A stretch of 64,000 nt of DNA, from the NCBI GenBank assembly GCA_937944975.1, contig CALEBF010000012.1, positions 62,001 to 126,000 on the forward strand, written 5' to 3'. Source of the stretch: an uncultured Mycoplasmatota bacterium (lineage in GTDB: Bacteria; Bacillota_I; Bacilli_A; RF39; UBA660). Within the stretch, counting starts at the first letter, position 1. Every line of letters begins with the position of its first letter. Positions 26,205 through 34,740 of this stretch are shown here, one piece after another. The notes under the pieces were generated by a model, which saw only the letters and a list, made by a program, of their open reading frames with translations, did not search any database and was not told the DNA's origin. A program made the translations under genes and the position numbers.

Positions 26205-26276
26205 GTTACTCTCCCCTTTTGACGCGTTATCTTAACACAGGGAATGGGCATTGTCAAATCAAATAAAAAAGATAGG

Positions 26277-27059
26277 TTAATTCCCTACCTTTCTAGATTG
26301 TATCTCTGCAATCCGTTCGAATACTTCTGCAGCATTTTTCTCGTTGATTTCATTATATCCTAATTCTTTTAAAGCCTGAACTTTAATCGTATTCAGTTCT
26401 AATGTACGACTCATCTTTTCTTCGATCTTGTGCTCAATTTGGTTTACAAATCTACGGTGAGATTCGGCGATCTTAGAGCGAGATGCACCACCGTTATTAT
26501 ATAAAGTCATCGCAGAGAACATAATACTTTCGAAAATGAATTGTTGTTCTTCATCAAAAGCAAATTCCAGAGGTTTTACAAAACCAGTTGCCTTTGATAT
26601 ATATCCTAACATGTATTTCAATTCAGGTGCTGTATCCATCGATTGTAATAGATGATATACATATTTAATTGCCATGTACGATTGTTCATCTTTGTCATCT
26701 TCTAATTTTTCGTGAATCAATTCAATAATGTTATGCATTAATTCCTTTTGCTTTTTCCCTAATCCACGATATACACTTGTATTGACTCCGTCTTCGTTTT
26801 CATCGTGATTTTCAAATAGACTATTGATTCTTGTCTCAACATTCATAATATAATCAGTATCGACTTTTAAATGATTGATTTCGTCTGCTGATTTTACTCC
26901 TAACAAATTTAATAATAATACTTTTTTATCTTTTGGCCATTTATTGATGTCATCTAATTCCAAATAATTATAAATCATTTGTCTTGACACACCTAAATAT
27001 TTTGCTAATTTTACTTTTGAAATTCCTAATTCATGTAATATTTCGTTTAAGCGATCCAT
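26277..27059 (-). CDS. HTH-domain regulator with long helical C-terminal domain
   Basis: A 260-residue cytoplasmic protein. Residues 1-50 form an XRE-like helix-turn-helix (LGISKVKLAKYLGVSRQMIYNYLE). The rest is helical, with an acidic segment near residue 90 and a conserved-looking YKHLL-type helical core. The start at 27059 follows GGAGG; the longer frame to 27080 contains that site. It lies 72 bases upstream of the possible nuclease gene on the same strand and may regulate it. Confidence 0.75.
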   Translation of the reverse strand: MDRLNEILHELGISKVKLAKYLGVSRQMIYNYLELDDINKWPKDKKVLLLNLLGVKSADEINHLKVDTDYIMNVETRINSLFENHDENEDGVNTSVYRGLGKKQKELMHNIIELIHEKLEDDKDEQSYMAIKYVYHLLQSMDTAPELKYMLGYISKATGFVKPLEFAFDEEQQFIFESIMFSAMTLYNNGGASRSKIAESHRRFVNQIEHKIEEKMSRTLELNTIKVQALKELGYNEINEKNAAEVFERIAEIQSRKVGN

Positions 27060-27139
27060 CTTAAAACCTCCTATTATCATTTTACCATGTCCATGTCAAA
27101 TGTCAAGTGTAAAGTAAAAGTATAATATAGAGTAACGAT

Positions 27140-28246
27140 TTATAGGTACCATAATTTCTTTTGGTTCTTATATACCTCTTTAATAATGCCTCCCCCGAGA
27201 CATTGTTCACCTAAATAAAGTACGCAAGCCTGTCCAGGAGTTACAGCAGATACACCTTGTGGGTATTTTACCATTATATTTCCATCTTCTAAATATTCCA
27301 GTGTCACGTTGTTATCTGGTTGACGATATCGAAACTTCGCTGTACACTCTGTTGGACGTTCGTCGCAATTGAAATTGACACTTTCTATAAGACAGGCATC
27401 GCTAACTAGATACTCTGTCTTACCATAAGAAATATAAAGTACATTTTTCTTTAAATCTTTTCCTACGACAAACATTCTCTCTTTGCTTCCGCCAATATTT
27501 AAACCCCGGCGCTGTCCAATTGTATAATACATTAACCCGATATGTTGACCAACTTTTTTTCCAGATTCGATGTCGATGACATCTCCAGGCTGATTTGGTA
27601 AATAATTTTCTAAGAAATGGTTAAAATTTCTCTCCCCGATAAAACAAATACCCGTAGAATCTTTCTTTTTCGCTGTCACCAAACCGTATTCTTCTGCAAT
27701 TTTACGAACCTCTGGCTTTTCCATTTCACCGATCGGGAATAATACATTTTTTAATTGTTCTTTCGAAACTTGAGACAAGAAGTAAGTCTGGTCCTTATTG
27801 GTATCGACTCCTCGCAACAATTTTCCATCTTTCATACGAGCATAATGACCGGTTGCAATATAGTCTGCACCTAGTTTTTCTGCTTCTTTGGCAAACATAT
27901 CGAATTTGATATATTTATTGCACATAATATCTGGATTTGGTGTTCTTCCTTGCTTTAACTCGTCTAAAAAGTAAGTAAACACGTAGTCCCAATATTCTTT
28001 TACAAAATCGACACGATATAGCGGTATATCTATTTTTTCACACACTTTTTTTGCATCATTATAATCTTGTTCTTGTGGGCAGATATTTCCTTGGTTGAGA
28101 TCTGGATTTCCTAAAATATCGTTATTCAAGGCACTATCCCAGTTTCTCATAAATAAGCCAATCACTTCATATCCTTGCTTTTTTAATTCGATTGCAGCGA
28201 CGCTACTATCGACTCCGCCGCTCATTCCAATTACTACTTTTTTCAT
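27140..28246 (-). CDS. mnmA: tRNA-specific 2-thiouridylase MnmA
   Basis: A 368-residue enzyme that makes 2-thiouridine at the wobble position 34 of tRNA-Lys, -Glu and -Gln. It has the PP-loop for ATP (GMSGGVDSS near the N-terminus), the first catalytic Cys in NPDIMCNKYIKF and the second in STGICFIGERNF, plus the TYFLSQV block. Length is normal. GTTGGTGAT precedes the ATG. Sulfur would come through a cysteine desulfurase encoded elsewhere. Confidence 0.97.
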   Translation of the reverse strand: MKKVVIGMSGGVDSSVAAIELKKQGYEVIGLFMRNWDSALNNDILGNPDLNQGNICPQEQDYNDAKKVCEKIDIPLYRVDFVKEYWDYVFTYFLDELKQGRTPNPDIMCNKYIKFDMFAKEAEKLGADYIATGHYARMKDGKLLRGVDTNKDQTYFLSQVSKEQLKNVLFPIGEMEKPEVRKIAEEYGLVTAKKKDSTGICFIGERNFNHFLENYLPNQPGDVIDIESGKKVGQHIGLMYYTIGQRRGLNIGGSKERMFVVGKDLKKNVLYISYGKTEYLVSDACLIESVNFNCDERPTECTAKFRYRQPDNNVTLEYLEDGNIMVKYPQGVSAVTPGQACVLYLGEQCLGGGIIKEVYKNQKKLWYL

Positions 28247-28265
28247 TGTATCACCAACTTCTTTT

Positions 28266-28294
28266 ATTATACTATATCTTCTTCCTTTTTACAA
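28266..28294 (-). promoter_or_regulatory. SigmaA-type promoter of mnmA
   Basis: On the minus strand TTGTAA (28294-28289), 17 bases, TATAAT (28271-28266). Confidence 0.75.
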
Positions 28295-28303
28295 TTTTCA
28301 TGA

Positions 28304-28326
28304 TAAAAAAGCAACCGAAGTTGCTT
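28304..28326 (-). terminator. Terminator of the glucosaminidase gene
   Basis: AAGCAAC/GTTGCTT stem closing a TTCG tetraloop on the minus strand, followed by six T residues. Confidence 0.88.
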
Positions 28327-28329
28327 TTC

Positions 28330-29067
28330 TTATGCAGCACGTATCTGAGAAACGTATGCGTTAACTTTACTTGCCCATGTAGGACTCGCAGCATATTTAG
28401 AATTCATTAATTCTGGGGTCGTTAACCCTATCGCATAATAATTTCTAGATAAGTTTTCAATATATCCTCTGATTCCTGCATCTAACGTTGGGAATGCCTT
28501 GTAAGCTCCTCCTCCACAAGAAGGACCACCTTTCATACCACCAACGTTGTTACATTGTTTTACAAGTGTACTACAGTTCCACTTACATCCTGTTTCGTGA
28601 AGCGCGATTGCAACTGCAACATATGGATCTACACCTAACTCTAATGAGTAAGCTGCAAAGGCATATCCTTGTCCTGCCAATGTAGAATTTAAAGAACGAT
28701 TTAATTTAGCGACTAACTGGTCCATTGTCATACCATCGTAGACAATTGCTGGTGCTAATTGTTCTACTTGTTCATTTGTGGCAACAACTGTACTAGCATC
28801 AGTTTCGCTTACGCTTTCTTCTACTTGCTCAGTACCCGAGGCTGGTTCCTCCTCTTCTTTCACACTTGTATCCTCTGTTTTATTCTTTTCCTCTTCCGAG
28901 TCATTTTTCACTGATAATTCTTTCGTATTTTTGGCTTTTTGTGCAGCAACTAATTCAACTGTATCTTTCTTATTTGCTGTCAAATATGTATATCCTCCAA
29001 TTGCAGTCACACCTGCAGTTAAGGCTAACATACCTAAAATACTAATAACTAACCGTTTTGTTTTCAC
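28330..29067 (-). CDS. Membrane-anchored glucosaminidase-like cell-wall hydrolase
   Basis: A 245-residue protein. An N-terminal basic stretch and membrane anchor (about 4-26) lead to an acidic Glu/Ser/Thr-rich linker (about 40-100) and a C-terminal lysozyme-like glucosaminidase domain. The catalytic Glu is probably in AIALHETGCKW, followed by the CNNVGGMKGG block seen in FlgJ/LytG-type enzymes. It would cut peptidoglycan outside the membrane. Four cysteines in the domain could form disulfides. The GTG start at 29067 follows GAGGTGA. An upstream in-frame start at 29151 is excluded because the promoter lies inside that stretch. Confidence 0.8.
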   Translation of the reverse strand: MKTKRLVISILGMLALTAGVTAIGGYTYLTANKKDTVELVAAQKAKNTKELSVKNDSEEEKNKTEDTSVKEEEEPASGTEQVEESVSETDASTVVATNEQVEQLAPAIVYDGMTMDQLVAKLNRSLNSTLAGQGYAFAAYSLELGVDPYVAVAIALHETGCKWNCSTLVKQCNNVGGMKGGPSCGGGAYKAFPTLDAGIRGYIENLSRNYYAIGLTTPELMNSKYAASPTWASKVNAYVSQIRAA

Positions 29068-29104
29068 TTTTTTCACCTCATTGTTTTTCCGGAAAACATG
29101 TTCA

Positions 29105-29133
29105 ATTTTATCATAACATGTCCGCCCTGTCAA
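29105..29133 (-). promoter_or_regulatory. SigmaA-type promoter of the glucosaminidase gene
   Basis: On the minus strand TTGACA (29133-29128), 17 bases including a TGA just before the box, TAAAAT (29110-29105). Confidence 0.85.
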
Positions 29134-29223
29134 ATTGACGATGCTTACCACTGTTTATAACATGGCGTTTTCCCTTGAAAAATATACGGTTTTACGTGAT
29201 AGAATGATCGATAAAATTCAACA

Positions 29224-29844
29224 TTATGATACGACGAAATTCATTAAAAATGGCATCAAAAACACCTCGGATAACGACATAATAATAGCACCTACCAAGC
29301 ACAATCCTAAGACAAATAGATATTTATTTATCACTTTTTTAAAGTCTAAAGTTTTCTTTTTGGTAAACGCTTTAATTAGAGTCATCGACAGTGTCATTGC
29401 ATACATCATTAAAAGCGTATATACGATCATTCCTAATATTTGATGCGGAAAGGTATAAAAAAGTGCTAGTACAATTCCTTTCCAAGAAAAGTTTTGTATC
29501 ATACTTGCGATTGTAAATCCTAAAATAAATGCTTTGCTAAAATACATAAAAATCATAATTGGTATCCCGATGACCGATACTCCGAGAAGCCAAATTCCTA
29601 AAATAAATAATACATTTGAAAAAATACTTTGTATAAATGCAGAACCGTAGTTAAGATCGTTTCCTTTCAATTGTGCGAAAAATTGATTGAGGTAATCTGT
29701 TACAAGTGTTTGATCCTCTGCTTTCATCATAACTGTCAGCAATGCTCCAAATCCTATTCCAATGATAAATAATCCAAGCAAAAAATATAGTATTTTCTTG
29801 TTTCTTCCTACTTTGTTTTTTAGTTTGTCCGTTCCTAGTTTCAT
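29224..29844 (-). CDS. spoIIM: Stage II sporulation protein M-like protein
   Basis: A 206-residue protein with about five membrane segments. The layout and motifs (NVLFILGIWLLGVSVIGIPIMIFMYFSKAFILGF, then FYTFPHQILGMI) match SpoIIM, part of the SpoIID-M-P complex that remodels peptidoglycan in the mother cell during engulfment. AGGTGAAAT precedes the ATG. A possible sigmaE-type promoter lies upstream. SpoIIM-like proteins also occur in some non-sporulators, but spoIVB and ylbJ in the same window favour a sporulation role. Confidence 0.85.
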   Translation of the reverse strand: MKLGTDKLKNKVGRNKKILYFLLGLFIIGIGFGALLTVMMKAEDQTLVTDYLNQFFAQLKGNDLNYGSAFIQSIFSNVLFILGIWLLGVSVIGIPIMIFMYFSKAFILGFTIASMIQNFSWKGIVLALFYTFPHQILGMIVYTLLMMYAMTLSMTLIKAFTKKKTLDFKKVINKYLFVLGLCLVGAIIMSLSEVFLMPFLMNFVVS

Positions 29845-29859
29845 ATTTCACCTCAATAA

Positions 29860-29886
29860 AAGATATGTTTTTGCCTGCATCGATAT
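29860..29886 (-). promoter_or_regulatory. Possible sigmaE-type promoter of spoIIM
   Basis: On the minus strand an ATA element (29886-29884), 16 bases, then CATATCTT (29867-29860). This partly matches the sigmaE pattern (ATA and CATACANT), the factor that transcribes spoIIM in Bacillus. Confidence 0.35.
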
Positions 29887-29908
29887 TCCAATTTTTAAAA
29901 AAATATAT

Positions 29909-29914
29909 TATAAT
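29909..29914 (+). promoter_or_regulatory. -10 box of the DUF4044-like gene
   Basis: TATAAT 17 bases before the start codon; the -35 (TTCCAA) is weak. Confidence 0.45.
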
Positions 29915-29931
29915 GGTATCGAGGTGTTAAC

Positions 29932-30048
29932 ATGGAAAAGAAAAAGCAAACACATAAAAAAAGAAAAATCAACGGACAACAAATTGTTGCGATTCTTCTT
30001 TTAATTGCAATGATTGGATCATTTATTGCATCTGTCATTTATATCTAA
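29932..30048 (+). CDS. 38-residue basic single-pass membrane protein, DUF4044-like
   Basis: The product opens with a very basic stretch (MEKKKQTHKKRKING) followed by one membrane helix (QQIVAILLLIAMIGSFIASVIYI), the layout of the small DUF4044 proteins common in Bacilli. GAGGTG precedes the ATG, a -10 box lies upstream and a strong terminator starts at the stop codon, so it is a complete transcription unit. Function of this family is not known. Confidence 0.7.
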   Translation: MEKKKQTHKKRKINGQQIVAILLLIAMIGSFIASVIYI

Positions 30049-30070
30049 GTTATGTTTCCATAACTTTTTT
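30047..30070 (+). terminator. Terminator of the DUF4044-like gene
   Basis: AAGTTATG/CATAACTT stem with a four-base loop followed by six T residues, starting at the stop codon. Confidence 0.85.
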
Positions 30071-30077
30071 GTTTGCC

Positions 30078-31208
30078 TTAAACTTGATCACTACTTGGAA
30101 TAAAGAGAGGTAGAGGGAACCAATTTTTGCATAGTTCCTGTATTTTCGCCGGTAGTTTATCGCAAGGATAGTCCCCTAAAAATAGTAAATGTGCTTCTTT
30201 TTTGGTTAAATGCATATCTATCTTCTCATTCGCATCCTCTAATACTTTCACTTGAGCGTTTGTGACAGTACAGGTTAGTGGTGTTTCACCTTCTACTTTT
30301 AGCGTCATACTTCCATCAAGTAATTTTTTTTCCTTTCCCTTCCCTTTTAAAAGCGCTTCTAACACTTGCTTATATGAGAGAATTTGAAATAGTTCTACAG
30401 TTCGTTGTGATACAAAATCGGCAGTCTTTTCTAATATTCGATTCTTTTCGTCATATAACGATAGTTCAACGTTGATAGTATCTTGATCCATATAAGATAA
30501 AAAGGCGCTTAAAATTGTACTTATACGCGAAATATCGGATAATTCAATTTCTGTGATCGCCTGATGCTTAGTTGAATAGATCAAGTAGCCGATCCATTCG
30601 TCATTCTCATAACATGAATATAAAGTATTTTCCCATGTCGTTGCAATATCGTAGAATCGTTCCAATGTACGTTCACAGCGAATTTGTTTCTTTGTATATA
30701 ACTCATTGCATTGCGCAATATCTGTCATATCTTGCTTTTGAAGTGGTTTAAAATGATAAGCTTGGTTGATTTTTCTTAACTTCCATTTATAAATATTGGA
30801 TTTCACGCAAGGATAAAAGTCAAAATGAGCGTATCTAGTTTCAGATCCACCTAAAAAAGCAAAATCATATCCTTGTTCTTTTAATTGTTCATTTATTTCA
30901 TTCAACATATATGTCATACATCCTTGGTTTCGATATTTCGGGTGCACACAAACAGTCCCAATGCCTGCATAGTTTAAAGTATCGGTAAATACACGATATT
31001 TAGAAGGAAATATTCCTGCCATTCCGACGTAACAGTCATCGTCTTTTAAAATGAAATGATTTTCGGTTGTGTCTACGTCTGGCCCATACAATTTTGGCAT
31101 GATATGTGAAAATCCCGTCTGTGATCCGTAAAAATCAAAACAAAAGTCACCAAACGAGATAATCCAATCTTTTTCTCTAGAATCGACACGAACAATTTGA
31201 TATTTCAT
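30078..31208 (-). CDS. Eis-like GNAT acetyltransferase
   Basis: A 376-residue two-part acetyltransferase. The N-terminal GNAT domain has YAGIGTVCVHPKYRNQGCMTYML as acetyl-CoA loop. A second helical/beta region follows, and the C-terminus (about 290-370) resembles the SCP2-like domain of Eis proteins. Eis members acetylate aminoglycosides or proteins; the substrate here is unknown. The ATG at 31208 has GGGTGAG in front; the GTG at 31220 starts within that site. Confidence 0.8.
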   Translation of the reverse strand: MKYQIVRVDSREKDWIISFGDFCFDFYGSQTGFSHIMPKLYGPDVDTTENHFILKDDDCYVGMAGIFPSKYRVFTDTLNYAGIGTVCVHPKYRNQGCMTYMLNEINEQLKEQGYDFAFLGGSETRYAHFDFYPCVKSNIYKWKLRKINQAYHFKPLQKQDMTDIAQCNELYTKKQIRCERTLERFYDIATTWENTLYSCYENDEWIGYLIYSTKHQAITEIELSDISRISTILSAFLSYMDQDTINVELSLYDEKNRILEKTADFVSQRTVELFQILSYKQVLEALLKGKGKEKKLLDGSMTLKVEGETPLTCTVTNAQVKVLEDANEKIDMHLTKKEAHLLFLGDYPCDKLPAKIQELCKNWFPLPLFIPSSDQV

Positions 31209-31271
31209 TTTCTCACCCACTCTAGGTTCAGTATAACAAAAAAGCCTGCAAAAAACAACAAAAGAGTATCT

Positions 31272-32273
31272 CTACCCTTTTGCTTGATCTGCCTCTTCCA
31301 ACATATTTGTAATAAAAATACCATATCCTCTTTTTGGATTATCGACAACGACATGTGTAACGACTGCTACGATTTTATCATCTTGAATGATTGGGCTTCC
31401 ACTCATACCGGAAACTACTCCACCAGTTTGTTGTAATAATTTCTGATCTGTGATTTCAAACATAATATTTTTTGTTTTTTGTGAAAAGTCTTCGTTGATT
31501 TTTACAATATTTACTTCGTATTCTTCTATTGCTGTTCCATTTAAAACTGTCAACATCTTGGCGGCACCTAATTTTACTTCAGAAGGCTGTGCGACTTTAT
31601 ATTGTTTTCGTGATTGTATATCGCTTGTATAAGTGCCGAAAATTCCTTGGTTTGTGTTTTCAGAAACAGTACCTGTAACTTGATCAGAATATAATTTTGC
31701 ATTTTTCTCACCTGGTGTTCCGATCTCACTTCTCTCGACTCCAGTCACCTCGGATTCAAAAATATGCCCATCCTTAATCTCTAATATTTGTCCGGTATTT
31801 TTCTCTGTAATCTCGTGTCCCAAAGCTCCATACTTTTTCGTGTTAGGGTCAATAAAACTAAGCGTTCCAATACCGACAATACTATCTTTTACGTATAGTC
31901 CTGTCTTATATACATTCTGTTCATCCCTGTATAGTTTTAGCGTCGTATCTTTTAATTGATTGCTCCGCATATAAGTAATTGTTACGCTTCCGTTTGATGT
32001 GTTCATCTTTTTCACCATGTCATCAATGTTTTGTACTGTTACACCATCTACTTTTGTAATCCTATCTCCCACTTTTAATCCGGCATCACTCGCCGGATAT
32101 ATTTCATCAACTTTGTAAACACCCACAATCATAACACCTTTCGTATTTAACTCAATCCCGATTGTTTCTCCACCTGGAATGACATAATCTGAATAAGCTA
32201 GTATAGGAATTGGTATATTAAATAATATAAGAAGAATGGCAATTGAAATTTTTTTAAATTTTTTTAAAACCAC
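31272..32273 (-). CDS. spoIVB: SpoIVB peptidase (S55 family)
   Basis: A 333-residue serine peptidase with an N-terminal membrane/signal segment (7-26), a PDZ domain (about 35-120; KGVMIVGVYKV, SDAGLKVGDRITKVDG) and the S55 catalytic domain. H153 (GALGHEI), D276 (FEITDQKLL) and S291 (SGMSGSPI) match the known triad. In Bacillus it is secreted by the forespore to trigger pro-sigmaK processing. The GTG start follows AAAGGAGAT. Its distance from xseB, interrupted by the TasA/SipW genes, breaks the usual Firmicute order. Confidence 0.93.
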   Translation of the reverse strand: MVLKKFKKISIAILLILFNIPIPILAYSDYVIPGGETIGIELNTKGVMIVGVYKVDEIYPASDAGLKVGDRITKVDGVTVQNIDDMVKKMNTSNGSVTITYMRSNQLKDTTLKLYRDEQNVYKTGLYVKDSIVGIGTLSFIDPNTKKYGALGHEITEKNTGQILEIKDGHIFESEVTGVERSEIGTPGEKNAKLYSDQVTGTVSENTNQGIFGTYTSDIQSRKQYKVAQPSEVKLGAAKMLTVLNGTAIEEYEVNIVKINEDFSQKTKNIMFEITDQKLLQQTGGVVSGMSGSPIIQDDKIVAVVTHVVVDNPKRGYGIFITNMLEEADQAKG

Positions 32274-32309
32274 AATTACATCTCCTTTATGTATTACAGA
32301 CTACATTAT

Positions 32310-32316
32310 TATTATG
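32310..32316 (-). promoter_or_regulatory. Possible forespore (sigmaG/F) -10 of spoIVB
   Basis: CATAATA on the minus strand fits CATNNTA. The corresponding -35 (an ACATAA-like stretch near 32334) is only partial. Confidence 0.3.
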
Positions 32317-32370
32317 GTAAAACGAAAAAAAGATTATGTGATATAAAATCTGTCAATTTACCAAATTTTA

Positions 32371-32403
32371 AAAAAATAAAAAAAGCGTTTATTACGCTTT
32401 TTT
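32371..32403 (-). terminator. Terminator of the TasA/SipW/DUF5305 unit
   Basis: AAAAGCG/CGCTTTT stem with a seven-base loop; the minus strand continues into a long T-rich run. It separates the DUF5305 gene from spoIVB. Confidence 0.82.
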
Positions 32404-33484
32404 ATTGATCTACTTCATCTTGCTTGATGAGGTAAACATAACAACGTGTCTCTTTCATAATAGCAAATGTCGTCTGTCCTAACACCTCATCTTGGTAACA
32501 CAAGATAGGAACTCGTAATTCTTGCTCTAAATCAATCATTTCGTTAAAGTTTTTAACCATGATTTTTTCTTTTTGTTCGAGATCCAATGGATGGATTACC
32601 TCTACAATAATTTCACCATAATCATTTAATATCTTACGAACTTCTGTAAAATAGTTTGACTTGTGGGTACGTTTTAGTAATTCAGAGGCTAGTACTACCA
32701 CGAATATAACCGCTACTACAAATAATGAAATTCCGATAATTAGAGAAGTTGTATCCATTTTGTTTACTACTTCTGTATCGATTTGTTTTGTACTGTCGGA
32801 TACTACATCCTTGTCACGAGTAATTTGCAATACATCTTGATTTAACGGTATTACTAAACTAACTTTATCCGAGTTAGAAATATTTTCTCCACTCACACTA
32901 GTACCTTCTGTCTCTACAATTAAGTTCACTTGTAACTCTGCATCGATTGAAAGTGCTAGTTGACGAACGAAAGCAGCAACCTCATTTGCAAATGCGTTGT
33001 AGTCGATGGTAACAGGGACGATAACATTAAAGCTCGATGCATTCTTTATTACTTTTGTCTCCTCTTCCACTAACGGATATTTTTTGCTCCAAACAGGTGT
33101 TTCGGAACTTTCAGAATCGGTTTTCTTGTAATGCGCAACGATGTTTGCCTGTACGTAATATCGATATTCAAAGTTCCCTGCTTCTTTTCCTTGAAATTGA
33201 TATTGAAACGTAGCTGGGATAGATTGAATCAAACGAGCAATATAAAGTTCATCTGGCATTTGTGGATTCTGCTGAACAAATGTGTTTTGAACCAAATTTA
33301 CCTGGTAGTTTACATTCTTTCTCGTTTCATATTGATAAGAGTCTGAAGACTGCACTTCTTCCCAAGAAAACGCTTTTCGAATGTAAAAAGTTGCTAGTGT
33401 GGAGCATATTGCAATCGCAACGATAGAAACAATCATGATGAAATATTGCGACTTTGTCACTTTGCTCATCGTGTCCTTCGTCAT
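32402..33484 (-). CDS. DUF5305 family membrane protein
   Basis: A 360-residue protein anchored by an N-terminal segment (about 14-34) and a second one (about 245-270), so about 210 residues are extracytoplasmic and the last 90 cytoplasmic. The pattern of the outer domain (YQVNLVQNTF, YYVQANIVAHY, WSKKYPL, VIVPVTIDYNAF) fits DUF5305, a family found next to SipW/TasA genes in Firmicutes and archaea. A role in assembling or anchoring TasA-like fibres is inferred from that association. AAAGGAGAG precedes the ATG. Confidence 0.75.
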   Translation of the reverse strand: MTKDTMSKVTKSQYFIMIVSIVAIAICSTLATFYIRKAFSWEEVQSSDSYQYETRKNVNYQVNLVQNTFVQQNPQMPDELYIARLIQSIPATFQYQFQGKEAGNFEYRYYVQANIVAHYKKTDSESSETPVWSKKYPLVEEETKVIKNASSFNVIVPVTIDYNAFANEVAAFVRQLALSIDAELQVNLIVETEGTSVSGENISNSDKVSLVIPLNQDVLQITRDKDVVSDSTKQIDTEVVNKMDTTSLIIGISLFVVAVIFVVVLASELLKRTHKSNYFTEVRKILNDYGEIIVEVIHPLDLEQKEKIMVKNFNEMIDLEQELRVPILCYQDEVLGQTTFAIMKETRCYVYLIKQDEVDQ

Positions 33485-33504
33485 AAATAACTCTCCTTTT
33501 TATT

Positions 33505-34668
33505 CTATTTATTTCTTTGGAATAATTCATATAACCATACAGAAGGATAGCCGATCTTTGGTACTGAATATACAACAACACCCTTAATTTGATCCGGAGT
33601 TACTTCTCCAACATCCTCCGCATTATTATTATCTCCCTTTGTAATATAAGCAACAGTTCCATCGCTTTTTACTTTTCTCTCTTTGATACGATGGACAACT
33701 TCCTTTTCTGTTGTTTGAAAACGAATGATCGTTCCCTCATTTAAATTTTTCTTTTTCTCATCGCTGATTTTTTGTACAATCACGGCATCTCCGCGCGCAA
33801 ATTTCGGAACCATACTATTAGATATAATAGCGATTGGTTGATAAGTGAAGAAGCCACCGACAAAACCTACAACGAGAAATACAATTACAAACGTAGGAAT
33901 TAACTTTAACGGCGATTCCTTACGAATTTGACGACGCGATAGAAAGCGTTCATCCGACATTTCAATATAATTTACATTGAAATACACGATCACTGGTAAT
34001 AGCATACCGATAATTCCGGTAAAAAACCAATCCAAATCTGGGAAGATCGGGATTAACAAATCAAATAAAGCAAACGCTCCTTGATAGATAAACAACGATT
34101 TTAATCCAGCTCTTCTCGCCAAAAATACCAAAAGAATATTGCGGAAAATAGATGGCGTAATCGTGGAACATATAAATTTAAACGCTTCCTCTAGTGTCTT
34201 ACACTGATTTGCAATCGTAGATAAATTCACATCTACAAAAACAAATAATACAACAATCAGCACATACCACGGCATCTTCCCACGTGCATCTTGCACTAAA
34301 TGATATCGAGTAAATTCCTCTAGTAAAATTACAGGAAGGAACTTCCAGATATTAGAAAAAATTGCTAAAAGATCATGTGAATATGGACTTTTTTGATAAC
34401 CAAACAGCAATCCCGTGAAGAAATATACCATGAAATATATGATTAGTATAATTAAAATTGTCTGTATTTTATCAGTTTCTCTGCGAATTCTACCTTTTTT
34501 AAAACCGATCACTAAGTATATATATCCAGCGATAACAATCCAATATAGTAGATTTAAAAAGGTAGTTCCGATTTCACTGTTAAAAATATTGATCCATGGA
34601 GAGGAAAGTAAAATGTAGAACAAAAGAAGCAAATAAATTGGCACTATTTTTAAATTGATACTTCTCAT
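33505..34668 (-). CDS. SipW-type signal peptidase I with extra N-terminal membrane domain
   Basis: A 387-residue protein. Residues about 255-387 form an ER-type (SipW-like) signal peptidase: membrane segment 257-275, catalytic S285 in ISNSMVPKFARGD, catalytic H326 in EVVHRI (His replaces the Lys of ordinary bacterial enzymes) and D346 in TKGDNN. Residues 1-235 add about seven membrane segments and contain EEFTR (E117-E118-x-x-R121), reminiscent of the EExxxR motif of CPBP intramembrane proteases; the later His motifs of that family are not evident. SipW of Bacillus is about 190 residues. It should process the TasA-like preproteins upstream. Confidence 0.85.
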   Translation of the reverse strand: MRSINLKIVPIYLLLLFYILLSSPWINIFNSEIGTTFLNLLYWIVIAGYIYLVIGFKKGRIRRETDKIQTILIILIIYFMVYFFTGLLFGYQKSPYSHDLLAIFSNIWKFLPVILLEEFTRYHLVQDARGKMPWYVLIVVLFVFVDVNLSTIANQCKTLEEAFKFICSTITPSIFRNILLVFLARRAGLKSLFIYQGAFALFDLLIPIFPDLDWFFTGIIGMLLPVIVYFNVNYIEMSDERFLSRRQIRKESPLKLIPTFVIVFLVVGFVGGFFTYQPIAIISNSMVPKFARGDAVIVQKISDEKKKNLNEGTIIRFQTTEKEVVHRIKERKVKSDGTVAYITKGDNNNAEDVGEVTPDQIKGVVVYSVPKIGYPSVWLYELFQRNK

Positions 34669-34700
34669 GCTTTTATTTCCCCCTTTTAACCATAGATATT

Positions 34701-34738
34701 ATGCAAAAAGGAAGATGTGCTCTTCCTGTCGTTTGCAT
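34701..34738 (-). terminator. Hairpin between the TasA-like gene and sipW, probable attenuator
   Basis: Inner stem AGGAAGA/TCTTCCT (34709-34727), T run on the minus strand (34709-34705), and an outer stem ATGCAAA/TTTGCAT. A partial terminator here would keep peptidase expression below that of its substrates. Confidence 0.7.
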
Positions 34739-34740
34739 GA

